Origin: Bacteroidales bacterium | GTDB taxonomy: Bacteria > Bacteroidota > Bacteroidia > Bacteroidales > Tenuifilaceae | Direction of reading: 5' to 3' | Assembly: GCA_003531155.1 (NCBI GenBank) | Contig: DQHR01000004.1 | Span: 1 to 23,212 of the forward strand | Length of the DNA: 23,212 nt | Notes under the pieces: generated by a model | What the model was told of the DNA's origin: nothing | The model's input: the letters and a program-made list of their open reading frames with translations, nothing else | Databases searched by the model: none | Shown: positions 14,990 through 22,536 of the stretch, piece by piece | Position numbering within the stretch: the first letter of the stretch is position 1 | Layout of the letters: each line of letters opens with the position of its first letter | Program-made: the position numbers and the translations under genes

Positions 14990-16435
14990 TTATCCTACGC
15001 TTCCTTCAAGGCTAATCTGCAAAAGTTTCTGCGCTTCAACGGCGAATTCCATAGGTAGTTTGTTAAGCACCTCCTTGGCGTAACCATTAATTATCAAACC
15101 AACAGCGTCTTCTGTAGATAAGCCTCGTTGATTACAGTAAAAAATCTGATCCTCGCCAATTTTAGATGTTGTTGCCTCGTGCTCTACAATAGCGGTTGGA
15201 TTATCTACTTCGATATAAGGGAAGGTATGTGCACCGCACTTATCCCCTAAAAGCAAAGAATCGCATTGTGAGAAATTACGAGCATTCTCGCTGCCCTTTA
15301 GTACTTTTACTAATCCTCTATAACTATTATTGCTTACGCCTGCTGAAATACCTTTAGAAACAATCCTACTGCGTGTATTTTTACCAATATGAATCATCTT
15401 TGTCCCCGTATCGGCCTGCTGATGGTTGTTTGTAACGGCAACAGAATAGAATTCACCGTATGAATTATCGCCTAAAAGAATACAACTGGGGTATTTCCAT
15501 GTAATTGCAGAACCCGTTTCAACCTGAGTCCATGATATTTTGCTGTTCTTTCCGCGGCAAATACCACGCTTAGTAACAAAGTTGTAAATTCCTCCTTTAC
15601 CATTCTTATCTCCGGGATACCAGTTTTGGACCGTTGAGTACTTAACCTCAGCGTTATCGAGAGCAACAATTTCAACTACAGCAGCATGAAGCTGATTTTC
15701 ATCGCGCATAGGAGCTGTACATCCTTCGAGATAACTAACATAGCTATCCTCTTCAGCAACGATGAGCGTTCGCTCAAATTGCCCTGTATTAGCAGCGTTA
15801 ATTCTGAAGTATGTGCTCAACTCCATTGGGCAACGAACCCCTTTAGGTATGTAGCAGAAAGAGCCATCGCTAAACACTGCGCAATTTAAGGTTGCAAAAA
15901 AGTTATCGGTATATGGAACAACTGATGCTAAGTATTTCTTTATCAAATCGGGATGATTGCGAATTGCCTCGCTCATCGAACAGAAGATGATTCCATGCTC
16001 AGAAAGAGTTTCGCTAAAAGTTGTCTTTACCGATGAACTATCCATAACGGCATCCACTGCAACACCTGCAAGTATTTTTTGCTCATTTAAAGGAATTCCT
16101 AATTTCTCAAATGTTTCCTTAAGCTCTGGGTCAATCTCCTCGCTACTATTGGGATTCTTCTTTCGAGGAGCAGCGTAGAATATAATCTCTTGATAGTCTA
16201 TTTCAGGAACATTTAAATGTGCCCATTGAGGCATCTCCATTGTAAGCCAGTGCCTATAAGCTTTAAGTCGAAATTCAAGCATCCACTCAGGTTCTTCTTT
16301 CTTGCTTGATATAAGTCTTACTACATCTTCGCTAAGCCCCTTTGGTATAGTATCTGTTTCAATATCTGTTACAAATCCATACTTGTAATCACCTGATGTG
16401 ACTTCGTCTAATATTTTATCTTGATCGTTAGCCAT
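14990..16435 (-). CDS. sufB: Fe-S cluster assembly scaffold protein SufB
   Basis: SufB is the scaffold subunit that receives sulfur from SufE. At 481 residues it is full length. Family blocks include WMLEFRLKAYRHW (51-63), VPYTDNFFATLNCAVFSDGS, FCYIPKGVRCPMELSTYFR, AEEDSYVSYLEGCTAP, SWTQVETGSAITWKYP and CGAHTFPYIE. Cys391 in FSQCDSLLLG corresponds to E. coli Cys405 and Glu420 in EATTSKIGED to Glu434, the residues implicated in cluster building; the end EFAVEAQKLLQISLEGSVG is also typical. It is the first gene of the operon, with a 222-base upstream gap that should contain the suf promoter. Confidence 0.98.
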   Translation of the reverse strand: MANDQDKILDEVTSGDYKYGFVTDIETDTIPKGLSEDVVRLISSKKEEPEWMLEFRLKAYRHWLTMEMPQWAHLNVPEIDYQEIIFYAAPRKKNPNSSEEIDPELKETFEKLGIPLNEQKILAGVAVDAVMDSSSVKTTFSETLSEHGIIFCSMSEAIRNHPDLIKKYLASVVPYTDNFFATLNCAVFSDGSFCYIPKGVRCPMELSTYFRINAANTGQFERTLIVAEEDSYVSYLEGCTAPMRDENQLHAAVVEIVALDNAEVKYSTVQNWYPGDKNGKGGIYNFVTKRGICRGKNSKISWTQVETGSAITWKYPSCILLGDNSYGEFYSVAVTNNHQQADTGTKMIHIGKNTRSRIVSKGISAGVSNNSYRGLVKVLKGSENARNFSQCDSLLLGDKCGAHTFPYIEVDNPTAIVEHEATTSKIGEDQIFYCNQRGLSTEDAVGLIINGYAKEVLNKLPMEFAVEAQKLLQISLEGSVG

Positions 16436-16538
16436 TTTGTAATACGTTGTGTCATATGTTAAATAACAAACAGAACCATTTAATGTTTGCCATTAATTGT
16501 GAATTACCAATCTAATATAGAATTAATCTAATTAAGCG

Positions 16539-16546
16539 CAAAGATA
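16539..16546 (-). promoter_or_regulatory. Candidate -7 element (TATCTTTG) of the suf operon
   Basis: The minus strand reads TATCTTTG, matching the Bacteroidota TAnnTTTG -7 consensus, about 100 bases upstream of the sufB start. No clear TTTG -33 element lies at the usual spacing. I found no IscR-like or other operator that I could support in 16436-16600. Confidence 0.35.
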
Positions 16547-16603
16547 TTTACTTTGGTTGGATTGGAAAAAGATTTTACTCATCTCTTTGCTAAATAAGGT
16601 GAA

Positions 16604-16639
16604 AATAAAAAGCCCTACCTTCATTTATAGGGTAGGGCA
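16604..16639 (-). terminator. Intrinsic terminator after the second SiaC-like gene
   Basis: GCCCTACC (16612-16619) pairs with GGTAGGGC (16631-16638). On the minus strand the hairpin is followed by TTTTTATTTTC. It should stop transcription from 16658-17068 before the suf promoter region, which supports independent expression of suf. Confidence 0.85.
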
Positions 16640-16657
16640 TAAAATGTAATATTAAAA

Positions 16658-17068
16658 TTATTCTCTTTTTGACTCAACGTAAAAAAACGGTACATTTGCC
16701 ATATCTGATAGTTCCTCGCCCGCCTCGCGCAACTCGTCGTCATCAGCATCATAGTACCAATAAATTTTCATCGGAAATCCGTCTTTCTGGAAGTTATTAA
16801 GCATGATAATAATATCATAGATAAACTTTGCCGAAGATGAATTAAAATAGATAAACTTAAATTTAAAGGTAAAAGGTTCAATGCTTACATTCAATGAACG
16901 ATTGTTAACGAGAAAGACATTTAAATCGTCTAACCATTGAATTAATGGAAAATAGAAATCACGCACGTTTTCAGGTCTCGAATACCCACTTATTTCAAGT
17001 ACGCGGGTTTCGATATTAAAATCGACAGCTGGCGATACAAGTGTTCCGTTGACGGAATAAGATTTCAT
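16658..17068 (-). CDS. SiaC-like regulatory phosphoprotein (DUF1987), copy 2
   Basis: A 136-residue cytoplasmic protein of the DUF1987/SiaC family. In Pseudomonas aeruginosa, SiaC is phosphorylated by SiaB and dephosphorylated by SiaA, and the unphosphorylated form activates the diguanylate cyclase SiaD. Conserved blocks here: LEISGYSRPENVRDFYFPLI (24-43), FKFIYFNSSSAKFIYDIIIM (70-89) and IYWYYDADDDELREAGEELS (102-121). The phosphorylated position, Thr68 in P. aeruginosa in a YFNT context, appears as Ser77 here. It is about 182 bases beyond the first SiaC copy, with a terminator between, so it may be transcribed separately. Its target is not visible in the window. Confidence 0.85.
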   Translation of the reverse strand: MKSYSVNGTLVSPAVDFNIETRVLEISGYSRPENVRDFYFPLIQWLDDLNVFLVNNRSLNVSIEPFTFKFKFIYFNSSSAKFIYDIIIMLNNFQKDGFPMKIYWYYDADDDELREAGEELSDMANVPFFYVESKRE

Positions 17069-17205
17069 TTATAAGATTATAGATTGCAATATAGTAAAAT
17101 TCGTTAGTTTAGTACTGTGAGATTTTGCTCTATATATTAATCTTCCTCAATATTATTGATTAACGCACCAAACTAATTGACCATCGTCGTAAAAAAATAA
17201 ATGAA

Positions 17206-17245
17206 TAAAAAAAAGCCCCGTTTTTATCTATACGAGGCCTTTTTT
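17206..17245 (-). terminator. Intrinsic terminator after the first SiaC-like gene
   Basis: AAAAGCCCCG (17211-17220) pairs imperfectly with CGAGGCCTTTTT (17233-17244), including one bulge and one mismatch. On the minus strand a run of eight T residues follows. It separates the two siaC-like genes. Confidence 0.7.
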
Positions 17246-17249
17246 AGGT

Positions 17250-17654
17250 TTAGGTTTGATAGGGTATAAAGTTAAAGGGGTATCCAAGCATGTCGGAAAT
17301 CTCTTCGCCAGATTCCTGTATTTCATCATCGCCCTCCTCGTAATACCAATTAATAAGAACTTCGTTCCCTCTAGAATGGTATTTCATAAACTCAAGAAGA
17401 ATATCAAGAATAAATTTGGAAGATGCCGAATTAAAGTAAGTCATCCTAAGATTAACTGTTAAGAGATTCTTGTTGTAGTCAATATTTTTGCTCAAAACAT
17501 TATCACTAAACTCGTCAAGCCATTTAAGTACAGGTCTATAAAAACCAATTACATTCTCTGGCCTTGAGAAACCAGAAATCTCAAAAAGATTATTCTCTGG
17601 ATCGAAATTGATTCTAGGAGTAAACTCCGTGGGTTCAATAATAAGGGAATCCAT
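17250..17654 (-). CDS. SiaC-like regulatory phosphoprotein (DUF1987), copy 1
   Basis: A 134-residue paralogue of the downstream copy. Matching blocks are LFEISGFSRPENVIGFYRPV (23-42), MTYFNSASSKFILDILLEFM (71-90) and INWYYEEGDDEIQESGEEIS (101-120), an acidic segment shared with copy 2. The expected phosphorylation position is Ser76 in YFNSASSK. It starts 10 bases after the SiaB-like gene, so these two should be cotranscribed and are the likely kinase-substrate pair. The copies differ clearly outside the core blocks, so the duplication is not recent. No SiaD or other effector is adjacent. Confidence 0.87.
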   Translation of the reverse strand: MDSLIIEPTEFTPRINFDPENNLFEISGFSRPENVIGFYRPVLKWLDEFSDNVLSKNIDYNKNLLTVNLRMTYFNSASSKFILDILLEFMKYHSRGNEVLINWYYEEGDDEIQESGEEISDMLGYPFNFIPYQT

Positions 17655-17664
17655 AATCTTTCCG

Positions 17665-18189
17665 TTATTTTATGTTGTGAGATATCAAAACGTTCAATGT
17701 AAAGTACGAATACCTGTCGTTTATTGCTGAAAAGGTATAGTTAACCTTATTCTCCGACACCTTCGCAATATTGATGATTCCAAGCCCTGCTCCACCTTTT
17801 GGCGAAACATTTCCGCTTAAAATGGTATTTTTATACAAGTCCTTTAAACCATCTTTATCCAGGGAATTAACCTTATCGAGTTTACCCTTTAATAGTGAAA
17901 CTTTATGATTTAATATTGAATTGGAAACAAATAATGAAATGTTTTGTGAGTCGATAAGCAGTGAGAATTTAGGCATATACTCTTTATCATCAGCAATTGT
18001 ATCCTGATGCTTATAAATGTTTTCCAAACTCTCAACCATAGCTGCATATACCTTCTTACGAATAGTGATATTCATACCACGTTTATCGAGGAGTGTGGCC
18101 ATTTTATTAAGTAAAAAACCAATTTCTTCGTAGCTTAAAGGTCCAAAATGCCTTAGTAACTCTTCGCTAACAATTTCTACTTCTCCCAT
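17665..18189 (-). CDS. SiaB-like protein kinase (DUF6272, GHKL-like)
   Basis: A 174-residue protein that resembles SiaB, the kinase that phosphorylates SiaC in a partner-switching pathway. The ATP-binding N-box is MVESLENIYKH (about 51-61) and the glycine box is SPKGGAGLGIINIAKVSENKV (about 128-148). Residues 1-45 form a helical N-terminal part (IVSEELLRHFGPLSYEEIGF). There is no membrane segment or sensor domain. It is the first gene of a unit with the adjacent SiaC copy. The PP2C phosphatase SiaA and the cyclase SiaD found in Pseudomonas are not in this window. The partner-switch role is inferred from family and neighbourhood. Confidence 0.85.
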   Translation of the reverse strand: MGEVEIVSEELLRHFGPLSYEEIGFLLNKMATLLDKRGMNITIRKKVYAAMVESLENIYKHQDTIADDKEYMPKFSLLIDSQNISLFVSNSILNHKVSLLKGKLDKVNSLDKDGLKDLYKNTILSGNVSPKGGAGLGIINIAKVSENKVNYTFSAINDRYSYFTLNVLISHNIK

Positions 18190-18365
18190 TTTCTATATTA
18201 AAGAGTGCAAAATATAAAATCTTCATTAAAAAAATATCTTTTTACCAAAAATCTTTTAGAAAATCTTCAATTCCCAACGTTTCAGGAATAGATCAATATT
18301 TTACAACAAATCATTCATAAAGATAATAATCCTTTTGATCAACAAACCAAAAAACTTTAAAAAAA

Positions 18366-18397
18366 GAAAAAAGGGGAGGCTTGAAAAGCCTTCCCCT
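18366..18397 (-). terminator. Intrinsic terminator after the S46 peptidase gene
   Basis: AGGGGAGGCTT (18372-18382) pairs with AAGCCTTCCCCT (18386-18397) with one bulged base and a short loop. On the minus strand it is followed by TTTTTTCTTTTT. It lies 35 bases after the peptidase stop and upstream of the SiaB gene. Confidence 0.88.
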
Positions 18398-18431
18398 ATA
18401 CTTAATTATAGCAAATTTCTATTTATTGTTA

Positions 18432-20582
18432 CTATTGCACAATCTTCATCTCATTAATAAGTCTTGTTGCTCCTGCATACTTGTCAATGATAAAAAGAGT
18501 ATACCGTACATCAACATTAATGCAACGCTGAAGTTGTTTTTCAAAAACAATATCGCCGCTCATCGCTTCCCAGTTACCATCAAATGCAGTTCCAATTAGT
18601 TCTCCATTACCATTAAGGACTGGGCTTCCTGAGTTTCCTCCTGTAATATCATTTGTTGATATAAAAGCAACAGGCATCTTACCATTAACTCCATAACGCC
18701 CATAATCTTTAGCTTTATAAAGTTCTTTAAGTTTTTCAGGCACTACAAACTCCCAGTTATCAGGATCTTCTTTCTCCATAACACCATCGAGAGTGGTTAA
18801 AAAGTCGTAATGAACCGCATCCATAGGATAATAATCTTTAACCTGACCATAAGTCAATCGCATGGTTGAATTTGCATCTGGGTACATAGCCTTACCTTGA
18901 TTCATTTCAAGAATACCAGCTATAAATAGTCTGCGTCCCTTTGAAAGTTTTGCTGCAAATGGCTCTTGAAGTTTAAAGAACTCATTGAGTTTACTATTTA
19001 TTGAGCTTGCAGCTACAAACGCTGGATCATTATTTAGTACTTGAATATCTGGTTTTGCAAGAAATTCATAAAGTTTTGTTGAGTCAGAAAATATAGAGTT
19101 GTCAAACATGTTATCTACAAACTGATCGAAGTTTTTATTATATTTCGATTCAATGGTTTGGAAAATCTCTGGCTGATATTTTTTGTCAACATTTTCATAA
19201 AAAATTCGGAACATTGCCTTAGCAACCTTACGATCAGTTGAAGCGCTATAATCTTTATAGAACCCTTTTGCTCTTCTTTTCATCATCGCAATGTCTTTCC
19301 CAATTTTATCCGTTTTATTAGAATCAAGATCTAGTTTAAGATTCTCTGCGATACTTGCAATAGAGATCAATTCGGTACCTCTTGTAAGCGCCTCGCTAAT
19401 GTACTGGGTAACATGTGAATAATCTTTTGTGCCATCAACCCCCTCTTTTATCAAACCAAGACACTCTCCATATTTTTCTTTACGCTTAGGTTCTGCATTA
19501 AGCCAAGCAGTAAATTTTTGTTCAACTTGAACCTTCTCATCATAAACCTTCAAACGTTTTAAGGCTTTATTTTGACCAATTGAATTTTTCCAATAATTAC
19601 TTGAACCAGCATATTTTGAAGCATACTGAATATTGATAGTTCTATCGGCTAACATATCTTTTAAAAGAATATCCTGCCTGATACCTCTAATATAAATTCT
19701 GTTAGCATTTGTAATCTTCATTAGGCTTTCAAGTTCCATTGAAGTCATGTAACGTTGAGTTCTACCAGGATAACCAAGGATCATTGTTAAGTCATCTTTC
19801 TTAACACCTTTTATTGAAACAGTTAATGCTTTCTTTGGTTTGTAAGGCACATTTTCTTTTGAGAACTCAGCAGGTTTATTGTCTTTGCTTGCATAAACTC
19901 TAAAAATTGAGAAGTCACCAGTATGACGCGGCCACATCCAATTGTCGGTATCAGCACCATACTTACCTATTGATGAAGGAGGAGCTCCAACCATTCTAAC
20001 ATCATTATAAACCTCGTAAACAAGTAAGAAGAACTGGTTTCCACCAAAGAAACTACGAACTGTAGTCCTGTATCCATTACCTTCTTTTGCCTTATTGGCA
20101 ATCTCTTCACTTACTTTCGTTATAGCCTTTTCTCTTTCCTCCTCAGTCATTTGTGCATTTAGAACAGCATTAACCTGATTTGTAACATCATCGAGACGAA
20201 CTAAAAATGTTACTGAAAGACCTGGAGTAGGAATTTCCTCTTCGAATGATTTTGCCCAAAACCCGTCTTTTAAATAGTCGTGTGCTGGAGTGCTATGGCG
20301 TTGAATTGAACCATAACCGCAATGGTGATTAGTTAGTATTAGACCTTGTTCAGAAATGATTTCTCCAGTGCAACCACCGCCAAAGATTACAATAGCATCT
20401 TTTAGGCTTGAGTTGTTGATGTTGTAAATATCCTCAGCAGAAAGTTTTAACCCTTCTTGCTTCATTTGCTTAATGTTTAACTGATTAAGCAAGGGTAAAA
20501 GCCACATACCTTCATCGGCTTTTAATGTGCTATTGATAAGCATTATTGCTCCAACCAATAGCAGGCTGATTTTTTTCTTCAT
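18432..20582 (-). CDS. S46-family dipeptidyl peptidase, DPP7-type
   Basis: An exported serine dipeptidyl peptidase that removes dipeptides from peptide N-termini, used by Bacteroidota for protein nutrition. A signal peptide (MKKKISLLLVGAIML, cleavage near LKA|DEG, residue 22) directs it to the periplasm. The mature start DEGMWLLP is typical of the family. Catalytic residues are His87 in TNHHCGYG, Asp223 in WPRHTGDFS and Ser651 in TGGNSGSPV. Eighteen residues after the serine, at the position that is Arg in DPP11 and Gly in DPP7, there is Gly669 (AFDGNWEAMSG). This predicts DPP7-like preference for hydrophobic P1 residues and not the acidic preference of DPP11. Length 716 is normal. A monocistronic unit with its own terminator. 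Confidence 0.94.
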   Translation of the reverse strand: MKKKISLLLVGAIMLINSTLKADEGMWLLPLLNQLNIKQMKQEGLKLSAEDIYNINNSSLKDAIVIFGGGCTGEIISEQGLILTNHHCGYGSIQRHSTPAHDYLKDGFWAKSFEEEIPTPGLSVTFLVRLDDVTNQVNAVLNAQMTEEEREKAITKVSEEIANKAKEGNGYRTTVRSFFGGNQFFLLVYEVYNDVRMVGAPPSSIGKYGADTDNWMWPRHTGDFSIFRVYASKDNKPAEFSKENVPYKPKKALTVSIKGVKKDDLTMILGYPGRTQRYMTSMELESLMKITNANRIYIRGIRQDILLKDMLADRTINIQYASKYAGSSNYWKNSIGQNKALKRLKVYDEKVQVEQKFTAWLNAEPKRKEKYGECLGLIKEGVDGTKDYSHVTQYISEALTRGTELISIASIAENLKLDLDSNKTDKIGKDIAMMKRRAKGFYKDYSASTDRKVAKAMFRIFYENVDKKYQPEIFQTIESKYNKNFDQFVDNMFDNSIFSDSTKLYEFLAKPDIQVLNNDPAFVAASSINSKLNEFFKLQEPFAAKLSKGRRLFIAGILEMNQGKAMYPDANSTMRLTYGQVKDYYPMDAVHYDFLTTLDGVMEKEDPDNWEFVVPEKLKELYKAKDYGRYGVNGKMPVAFISTNDITGGNSGSPVLNGNGELIGTAFDGNWEAMSGDIVFEKQLQRCINVDVRYTLFIIDKYAGATRLINEMKIVQ

Positions 20583-20685
20583 TTATTTTTTTGTTTAGGT
20601 TATTTGTAATTAATAGCTTTGAGTAAACAATTGACATAAAAAAGGACAAAAGGTTTACTTGTTATTTCATTTTCTCGTTTTTTTA

Positions 20686-21285
20686 TCAAAACATCTTTAA
20701 TTGAGTATCATTCAGACGGTATGTTAAACGATGAAAAGGGGTAATTCCATGCTCTTGAATTGCCAATCTATGCTCTTTTGTTGGATATCCCTTATTTTTT
20801 AACCAACCATATTCAGGAAAATCATAATGAATGTTTTCCATATATTCGTCACGATAAGTTTTCGCTAAAATCGATGCTGCTGCAATTGACATATATATTG
20901 AATCTCCTTTGACTATACATTGATGAGAAATACCTAAATATGGTTTAAATCGATTCCCATCAACAAGTATTAATTCAGGTTTAACCTTTTGAAGAGCAGC
21001 AACAGCTTTATGCATTCCAAGAATTGAAGCGTTAAGAATATTTATTTTATCAATTTCTTGGTTCGAAACCTGTTGTACAGAATAATCCAATGCATTTTTC
21101 AGGATGATTTCTCTTAAAGCAAATCGTTGCTTATGGGTTAATACTTTTGAATCGTTTAAATCAGGATTTGAAAAATCTGGAGGAAGAATTACAGCAGCGG
21201 CAAATACTGGACCCGCAAGACACCCGCGTCCAGCCTCATCACATCCTGCCTCAATAGTGTTAGGTTTAAAAAACGACTTTAACAT
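20686..21285 (-). CDS. rnhB: Ribonuclease HII
   Basis: RNase HII cleaves the RNA strand of RNA-DNA hybrids and incises at single ribonucleotides in DNA. ATG at 21285 (199 residues) is chosen over the TTG at 21291, which touches the previous stop. Motifs with the four acidic catalytic residues: AGCDEAGRGCLAGPV with Asp16 and Glu17, LVDGN with Asp109, and SILAKTYRDEYM with Asp146. DSKVL follows the first block and the end has the usual GYPTKEHRLAIQEHGITPFHR segment. The gene follows the glycosyltransferase by 6 bases on the same strand, so they are probably cotranscribed although unrelated in function. Confidence 0.97.
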   Translation of the reverse strand: MLKSFFKPNTIEAGCDEAGRGCLAGPVFAAAVILPPDFSNPDLNDSKVLTHKQRFALREIILKNALDYSVQQVSNQEIDKINILNASILGMHKAVAALQKVKPELILVDGNRFKPYLGISHQCIVKGDSIYMSIAAASILAKTYRDEYMENIHYDFPEYGWLKNKGYPTKEHRLAIQEHGITPFHRLTYRLNDTQLKMF

Positions 21286-21291
21286 TGCCAA

Positions 21292-22416
21292 CTAACTTAC
21301 CGCCCTCAATATACAACTATAAAGTGCATGAGCAGTAAAATTCCAGCTAAATTTTTCGCGCTGTAATCGTGCATTTTTGACAAGTTTTTCTCTTAACGAC
21401 TCATCGTAGAATACTTTCTCCATTCCCTCGGAAATTGAAACAATACTAAATGGATCAACATATAAAGCAGCATCACCAACAACCTCGGGAATTGAGGTAC
21501 AATTCGATGCAACAATTGGAATATCGCATTTCATTGCTTCAAGTAAAGGTATTCCAAAACCTTCGTAGTAAGAAACGTATGTCATCGCAAAAGTTGAACC
21601 GACCACCATTCTGAGAGTATCAACCTGTAATCGACCTGTAAAAACAACGTCATCCTTATAAACCATCGAATTATATACTTTGATCATGGTTGATGTTCCA
21701 TACATTTTATCACCAACAATAACTAATTTTATATCCGATTGGGTTTTTTCCTTGAATAAATCAAAGGCTTGGAGCAAACGTGTTAAATTTTTTCGGGGAT
21801 TAAAAGCCCCAACAAATAGAAAATAAGGCTTACCATTTGTTAGGTTATTTCGTGTTGCCAAAATCTCTAAATTAGTCAATGGCTTATAAAGCTCATTTGC
21901 GCCATTCATTGCAACATCAATTTTATCTGGACTAACTCCATAACTCTTTGAAATATCTTGCTTAGAGAACTCGCTAACTGTTGCAATTCTTGTTGATTTA
22001 TATGCAAATTTTGGAAAGAAATAGTTGTAATATTTTCTTGTTAAAAAAGGAAGCGCTTGGGGGTAGTGAAAAAAGTTGATGTCATGAATAACCGCAACTT
22101 GAGGCGTTTTGGTCTTTAAAGAGATGTAGCCATCTGTTGATATAAAAATATCTATACTATTTTTCTCAAGAAACCTTCGAACAGAATGTTCAAACCAAAT
22201 ATACCAGAGAAAAGGGTGCCTTGCTTGTGGGTTGAGAACAATTGGTTTAACATTATTTGCAAAAACAAATTCGTTATCATACGCTCTATCGAAAAGAAAA
22301 AAGAATTCGTGCTCAGGATGTTCATTCGTAATTCTTTTCATAGTTTCGTAAGTAAACCAGCCAATCCCTTCAAGTCTATCCTTAAGTAAAAAGCGTGTAT
22401 TAACGGCAATCCTCAT
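21292..22416 (-). CDS. GT4-family glycosyltransferase
   Basis: A 374-residue cytoplasmic or membrane-peripheral retaining glycosyltransferase of the GT-B fold. The N-terminal acceptor domain begins MRIAVNTRFLLKDRLEGIGW, with an internal VIHDINFFHYPQALP block. The C-terminal nucleotide-sugar domain has LFVGAFNPRKNLTRLLQAF, LVIVGDKMYG, VVFTGRLQVDTL, and the E-x7-E-like EGFGIPLLEAMKCDIP typical of GT4. Sugar and acceptor cannot be told from sequence. Divergence from a flippase gene 120 bases away suggests a role in cell-surface polysaccharide or glycoconjugate synthesis. The start ATG at 22416 is well placed. Confidence 0.92.
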   Translation of the reverse strand: MRIAVNTRFLLKDRLEGIGWFTYETMKRITNEHPEHEFFFLFDRAYDNEFVFANNVKPIVLNPQARHPFLWYIWFEHSVRRFLEKNSIDIFISTDGYISLKTKTPQVAVIHDINFFHYPQALPFLTRKYYNYFFPKFAYKSTRIATVSEFSKQDISKSYGVSPDKIDVAMNGANELYKPLTNLEILATRNNLTNGKPYFLFVGAFNPRKNLTRLLQAFDLFKEKTQSDIKLVIVGDKMYGTSTMIKVYNSMVYKDDVVFTGRLQVDTLRMVVGSTFAMTYVSYYEGFGIPLLEAMKCDIPIVASNCTSIPEVVGDAALYVDPFSIVSISEGMEKVFYDESLREKLVKNARLQREKFSWNFTAHALYSCILRAVS

Positions 22417-22504
22417 TCCTTCTCGTTTGTTTCAAATTACATCATTTTTGAATTAATTTGCAAGGTTTAATGGCTCCTGATAGCAATTGATTGAACCTTT
22501 TGCC

Positions 22505-22512
22505 TATTTTTG
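22505..22512 (+). promoter_or_regulatory. Candidate -7 element (TATTTTTG) for the flippase gene
   Basis: TATTTTTG fits the Bacteroidota TAnnTTTG consensus and lies 25 bases before the proposed GTG start at 22537. The nearest TTG upstream is at shorter spacing than usual, so the promoter is only a candidate. Confidence 0.35.
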
Positions 22513-22536
22513 GAATAATTCAACAAAACTTGATTC

